Below, piece after piece: positions 60,600 to 64,000 of a DNA stretch of 64,000 nucleotides. The notes beneath the pieces are model-generated. The model was not told where the DNA came from. It did no database searches and was given only the letters and a program-made list of their open reading frames with translations. Made by a program: the position numbers and the translations under genes. Numbering within the stretch: the stretch's first letter is position 1; every line of letters starts with the position of its first letter. Location: assembly GCA_964019655.1 (NCBI GenBank), contig CAXHTR010000006.1, positions 930,001-994,000 of the forward strand, written 5' to 3'. This DNA is from Perkinsela sp. pyNocScin1 (taxonomy: Eukaryota > Euglenozoa > Kinetoplastea > Prokinetoplastida > Perkinselidae).

Positions 60600-62179
60600 A
60601 ATCTCCTCATCCATGGAGTCCTTGGTACTGTCGATGCAGAATTTGTAGACATAATCGTGTGTGCAGAGGTCGTTGAGGACTTTCATGAGGCGTTCATTGA
60701 GTGTCCATTGCAGAAAAACGATGAGGCATTTGGAGAAATCTTTTAAAGCAGGGGTTCTGTGAATTTTTTTCGATTCCCCCGACATGTCGGGGGAAACATT
60801 TCATTTTCCCCCGCAGAATGCAACGGTAAATTCTTGGCGCCACGCCCCTTCGGGACGGGGCGCCGTATGCTCCCCGCACTTTAAAATTACAATATCTTAA
60901 TGAGCGGTTGCACTTGTAGACTGAGTAAAATGATGATGGAAAGAACCATAAGGATCAGGTAAGGGAGCATTTAGTGCTCCTGAAAACCGTATGCTCACGG
61001 AATAGAAACCGAATCATGAACTTGTGCGCTTTCGTATGAAATATCGGAGATTTACTTTACCTAGGGTAAGTCCAGACACTCTGCATTGAACAAAGCACGC
61101 AAAGACCATCTTTTGAAAAATGAAATATATTCAAGCTAATGTCCATAGTTTCGTATGACAAAAGAATATGAAACGCTGAGGCCCGAAGGGCCGAGGCGCA
61201 AAAATTTCATCTTTTCGGTGCAATCTTGATATGAACGGGAGTACACTTCTCACCAGTATTCGGCTAATTCTTTGAAAGCTACGTTAAATTTCATTTCCGT
61301 CGCTGGGAGTGATATTTACCCCTGTGAAAGAGCAACACCAAATTTCAAAATCTTGCTTCACGAGCCTCCAGGCTCGACGGGGGAAAAATTTCATTTTCCC
61401 CCGACCACCGAAAAATCCTTCTCAAAAACCCCGATTTTCCCCCAATTCGGGGCATTCCCCCGGGTTTAAGAAACCCTGTTTTAAAGTTATTCCATTTCGA
61501 ACACTGTTAGCTCGCTTGTACCCGATAGTGTTCTCAACCTGGCCCTTTTGTGTGGGGCAACCTGCGTCACACTTGTACATTTCTGTCTGATATTGCTAGA
61601 ACAGACGGACATAGTAGCGCATCTCCGAGCCATGATCCGTGATCATGCACGTGGCATGGAACTCCTCGATAGCGTCCATCAGGCGTTCAATGCTCTCTTC
61701 TGCAGCACAATCGCTCAATTCTTCGAACACAGTGTAGCGAAAACCGTTTCCTCGACCACAAGGAGTGAGCCAAGATTAGAGCCGATAATCCTATCGCATT
61801 CCCAAGTTCCATCGACGAGGCAAGCTTTAATTTCCGCAGTAAGCGTGTCGAACGTGTGCTCTCCATCGACAAGCTTCGTAGCTTTGAGATACTTTCTTTG
61901 CATTCTCTTGCCTTGATGACGCGGAAAGTAGTGAAAAATGGAACCCTTTCTCCTCTGTCTCTTTATGTAATCCTTGGCAACGGTGTTGCTAAATACCCTT
62001 CTACCATACTCCTGTCGGAGGCATTTTGAAGATCTCGAAGTTCCCTGTCGAGCGAAAAGCAAAATCAGAAACTTTAAATGGAGCCAAGGGTCATTCTTGA
62101 ACTTCCTGGGCCTTTTTTGAGAAGAAAGATTCAAGAGCACAAGCTGTGAACAAACTTCAACTTGCTTCAGTGGGTGCAT
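60600..62179 (-). pseudogene. IS30-like transposase, DD33E (copy 3), with nested MITE
   Basis: From 62,179: basic N-terminal region, DGTWECDRIIGSNLGSLLVV (first Asp), frameshift near 61,765, YTVFEELSDCAAEESIERLM, ITDHGSEMRYYVRLF, TAG, KCDAGCPTQKGQVENTIGYK (33 positions from Asp to Glu). The frame meets a 730-bp MITE (60,749-61,478); beyond it the same frame resumes DFSKCLIVFLQWTLNERLMK, matching the C-terminus of copy 1. One MITE target duplication is needed to restore the frame, so the insertion hit an already recognisable gene. Confidence 0.8.
60749..61478. mobile_element. hAT-type MITE, 730 bp, with TSD TTTTAAAG
   Basis: Ends CAGGGGTTCT and AAGAAACCCTG. The perfect 8-bp duplication TTTTAAAG is at 60,741-60,748 and 61,479-61,486 (fits nTnnnnAn). 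Inside: CCCCCGACATGTCGGGGG (60,776-60,793), two GGGGGAAA...TTTTCCCCC palindromes, GGCCCGAAGGGCC. No ORF. Same family as 11,891-12,127. Confidence 0.85.
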
Positions 62180-62344
62180 CGTACAAATCCATAACGCAGG
62201 GCTCGATACAAGACGCTTGTGCTTCTGTCTGCGTCGCTAGTGCATTGACACCAAGAATAAAAGGTATTGGACCTTTTTTGGTCTTCTTTGTAAAAGAGAA
62301 TCTATTCCTGTACATCGCATACACCCCCAGTAAAACGACGGGAC

Positions 62345-62504
62345 AGAAGGGAAACAGCGAAAGATGGCGTGTACACCGCAGGCCGCGCGCGGCCCGCCGA
62401 TCAAGAGATACCTATGAAGAAAGATTAGCAGCCGAGGCAGGCCAGAACGGCTTCAAGATACGCAGCGTTTGCGTATAAGCTACCAGCCTATGCGTCACCC
62501 TCCC
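62345..62504 (-). repeat. Complete short tag-1/tag-2 composite (160 bp)
   Basis: Lead, hairpin TACGC-AAACGCT-GCGTA, hairpin AGCCG...CGGCT, tag-2 variant GGTATCTCTTGATCGG, hairpin GGGCCGCGCGCGGCC. The most compact form, showing the order of all parts. The IS30-like copy 3 begins about 165 bases downstream. Confidence 0.7.
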
Positions 62505-62748
62505 AGTTGTTATTGCAGACTCGCAAGCATCGAGGCTTTCGGGCGCAATACAGCCGAAGCTGTACTACTGCGCAAACGCTGCAGTTTACATTTCAATCGA
62601 TCATATATTCGTAATTTGAAATTCTGCTGCATACGATTCTTACTTTGCAAGGGGTCTTACGAAGAGCTGTTTCGAAATGCGTGAACTGTTTTTTTTTGTA
62701 CATGCAATATTTCTAGATGATGCGAAAGAAGACTGGGAGCTCACAGAG

Positions 62749-63130
62749 TCATTCGGCTGAGCTGGGCTTTTTATTCAAGTACAGAAAACTATGAATTGGG
62801 GCTCCATCCTGAATGATCATCGGAACGATCTTGTCGCCTTCAGCTCGGTTGCGATTCAAGTAGCCATAGTGCTTGCTAAGCTCAGGGACAATGATGGTCT
62901 TGATGACCACAATGTAGTCCTGCTTTGTAAAGCCCCCGCTTGGCCCCGTGCTGTGATCATGCAGGTTAATAAAAAGCCTGAAGCCGCCGTAGCCGATCAC
63001 GCCGAGAATGTGGCACTTTCCGACCCAGCATGGATCATCGATGGGCGTGGGGTCATGTGCTGGGAAGCACCACTCGAAGCATTGCATGTCTGTGGTCTGT
63101 TTACCTCAGTTAGGCCTTTGGTCCAAACTT
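62749..63130 (-). pseudogene. Tc1-like transposase, central part
   Basis: CWVGKCHILGVIGYGGFRLF, GGFTKQDYIVVIKTIIVPEL and MIIQDGAPIHSFLYL: the region up to and including the second catalytic Asp (QDGAPxH). The last block (NPIE) is absent here but present at 6,844 and 36,786. The frame is intact over 112 residues. Confidence 0.7.
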
Positions 63131-63221
63131 AGACTTACAGAGGGTAAGATTCTTTATGGGCTCGCATGACCAAGGAGTCAATTTCCAAAGCTTAGCAACG
63201 ACTGAATCAGTAGCTTTCTTT

Positions 63222-63600
63222 TCAATTGGCCTTCAATTCCTGCAAATTACCATTCGTCTTGTTAACGTAGCCTAAGACATCGGCCATATAAGCCAATCTT
63301 GGGACAAGCATCGGCTCTTTCATTTTTTCTGAAAGGTTTTCAGCGCGCCCCTGCATCTTTTTGCTCCATTTGTTGTCTGTCGCCAGAAGCAACTGTATGT
63401 ATTCAAAAAGTTCCATCAAACGCTGAAGTGCATCACCAGCTGAAAGCCATCGCACAGCGCAGTTAAAGATTAGCGAGGTTCCAATGGACCTTAAAAATTC
63501 TCTACCGAAGAAGGCTTTTCAGATACGACAATGCGTGAACAGGAACACAAGCGTGGGCTTTCTAGGCTATCTAGAAAAATTTAGAGTGAAGCTCCCTATC
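63222..63600 (-). pseudogene. hAT transposase, ZBED-type middle part (copy 9)
   Basis: FLRSIGTSLIFNCAVRWLSA, LQRLMELFEYIQLLLATDN, then LAYMADVLGYVNKTNGNLQ, the ZBED5-like RWLSxGxxLxR and DVxxxLNxLN blocks. The flank is degenerate. The remaining 63,600-64,000 holds nothing recognised. Confidence 0.75.
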
Positions 63601-64000
63601 GTCACATCAGTTGATAGAACAAAAATGGACGATCACCTTGGCATTCGAACATTGTGCGCATACGGACAAAATGTTCTGCCAATCATTCTGAAGACATGGA
63701 CTGCTACTGTATTTACGGTAATATATTTTCGCCATCAGGCATGCATGTTACCGAATACTCGAAGTACATTCGAGTAAGAACATCTGTACTACTGCAAAGT
63801 GTCTTCTCAGTGATGCTTCTCCATAATCTTTATAACGGGAAGAGCACCTCACTTACGGCGATCGTGCTGGCGCTATTCTGCACTTCAGAAAATTTCTTAG
63901 ATTCGCACAATTTTACTAAGAAAAGCGGTTGAGAGAAGGTAAACGGCGCACAGAAGCTCGGGAAGCATGCACACTAGTAGAAAAGACAAAAAGTATATCC

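Noticed and set aside
30335-62504. Tags as Helitron ends
   Set aside because: A hairpin near one end fits, but no TC...CTRR termini or Rep-helicase sequence was found, so this stays a hypothesis only.
28454-64000. CRISPR array or integron-like cassette array
   Set aside because: Tags are not regularly spaced, spacers are not uniform, and there is no Cas or integrase gene; the host is eukaryotic.

Overview
The window is eukaryotic nuclear DNA from an intron-poor unicellular organism. A compact island of conserved housekeeping genes (about 12.7-28.5 kb), all on the + strand, carries a proteasome lid subunit (RPN5), ribosomal protein L3, the FACT histone chaperone SPT16, the mRNA-export WD40 protein RAE1/GLE2, glucosamine-6-phosphate N-acetyltransferase GNA1, a fidgetin-like-1 AAA ATPase and an APC-type amino-acid/polyamine transporter. 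Intergenic gaps are short, coding frames are continuous, and leaders are often pyrimidine-rich and end in AG. The lineage cannot be fixed from this window. Unidirectional genes with pyrimidine-AG leaders would suit a polycistronic, trans-splicing protist, but other compact parasites are possible. The genes from 15.5 kb onward are strongly GC-rich at third positions; RPN5 and its neighbour are richer in A+T.

Both flanks (1-11 kb and 29-64 kb) are accessory DNA: remains of at least three DNA-transposon superfamilies and families of lineage-specific ORFs. The transposons are ZBED-type hAT (about nine fragments), Tc1-like (four fragments) and IS30-like with DD33E spacing (three copies, unusual in a eukaryote). 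Two MITE-like elements have CAGGG termini and perfect 8-bp target duplications, and one of them sits inside an IS30-like gene. The accessory ORFs are Myb/SANT-like, coiled-coil, proline-rich, RING and methyltransferase-like. Most have frameshifts or one in-frame stop; a few are intact.

The main unexplained structure is a set of short dispersed tags, each a conserved lead of about 20 nt followed by a hairpin whose sequence varies while pairing is kept. Tag-1 has the lead GGGAGGGTGACGCATAG, tag-2 TTGACCTCACGTATCTTCC and tag-3 ACAGCCCTGAGATGCACCCC. Many tag-1 and tag-3 copies lie tens to a few hundred bases upstream of an accessory ORF. Read on the ORF strand, essentially all tags point + in the left flank and - in the right flank. 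The supported accessory ORFs show the same switch: + left of the island, - right of it, with two antisense Tc1-end segments as exceptions. A 1.8-2.0 kb inverted duplication (5.4-7.4 kb and 36.4-38.2 kb) is roughly centred on the island.

Layout: 1-5.3 kb accessory ORFs, hAT copy 1 and a SANT pseudogene; 5.4-7.4 kb left arm of the inverted duplication; 7.4-11 kb coiled-coil ORFs and a hAT N-terminus; 11-12.7 kb A+T-rich spacer with a MITE; 12.7-28.5 kb core island; 28.5-30.3 kb strand-switch spacer; 30.3-64 kb accessory ORFs and transposon remains on the - strand.
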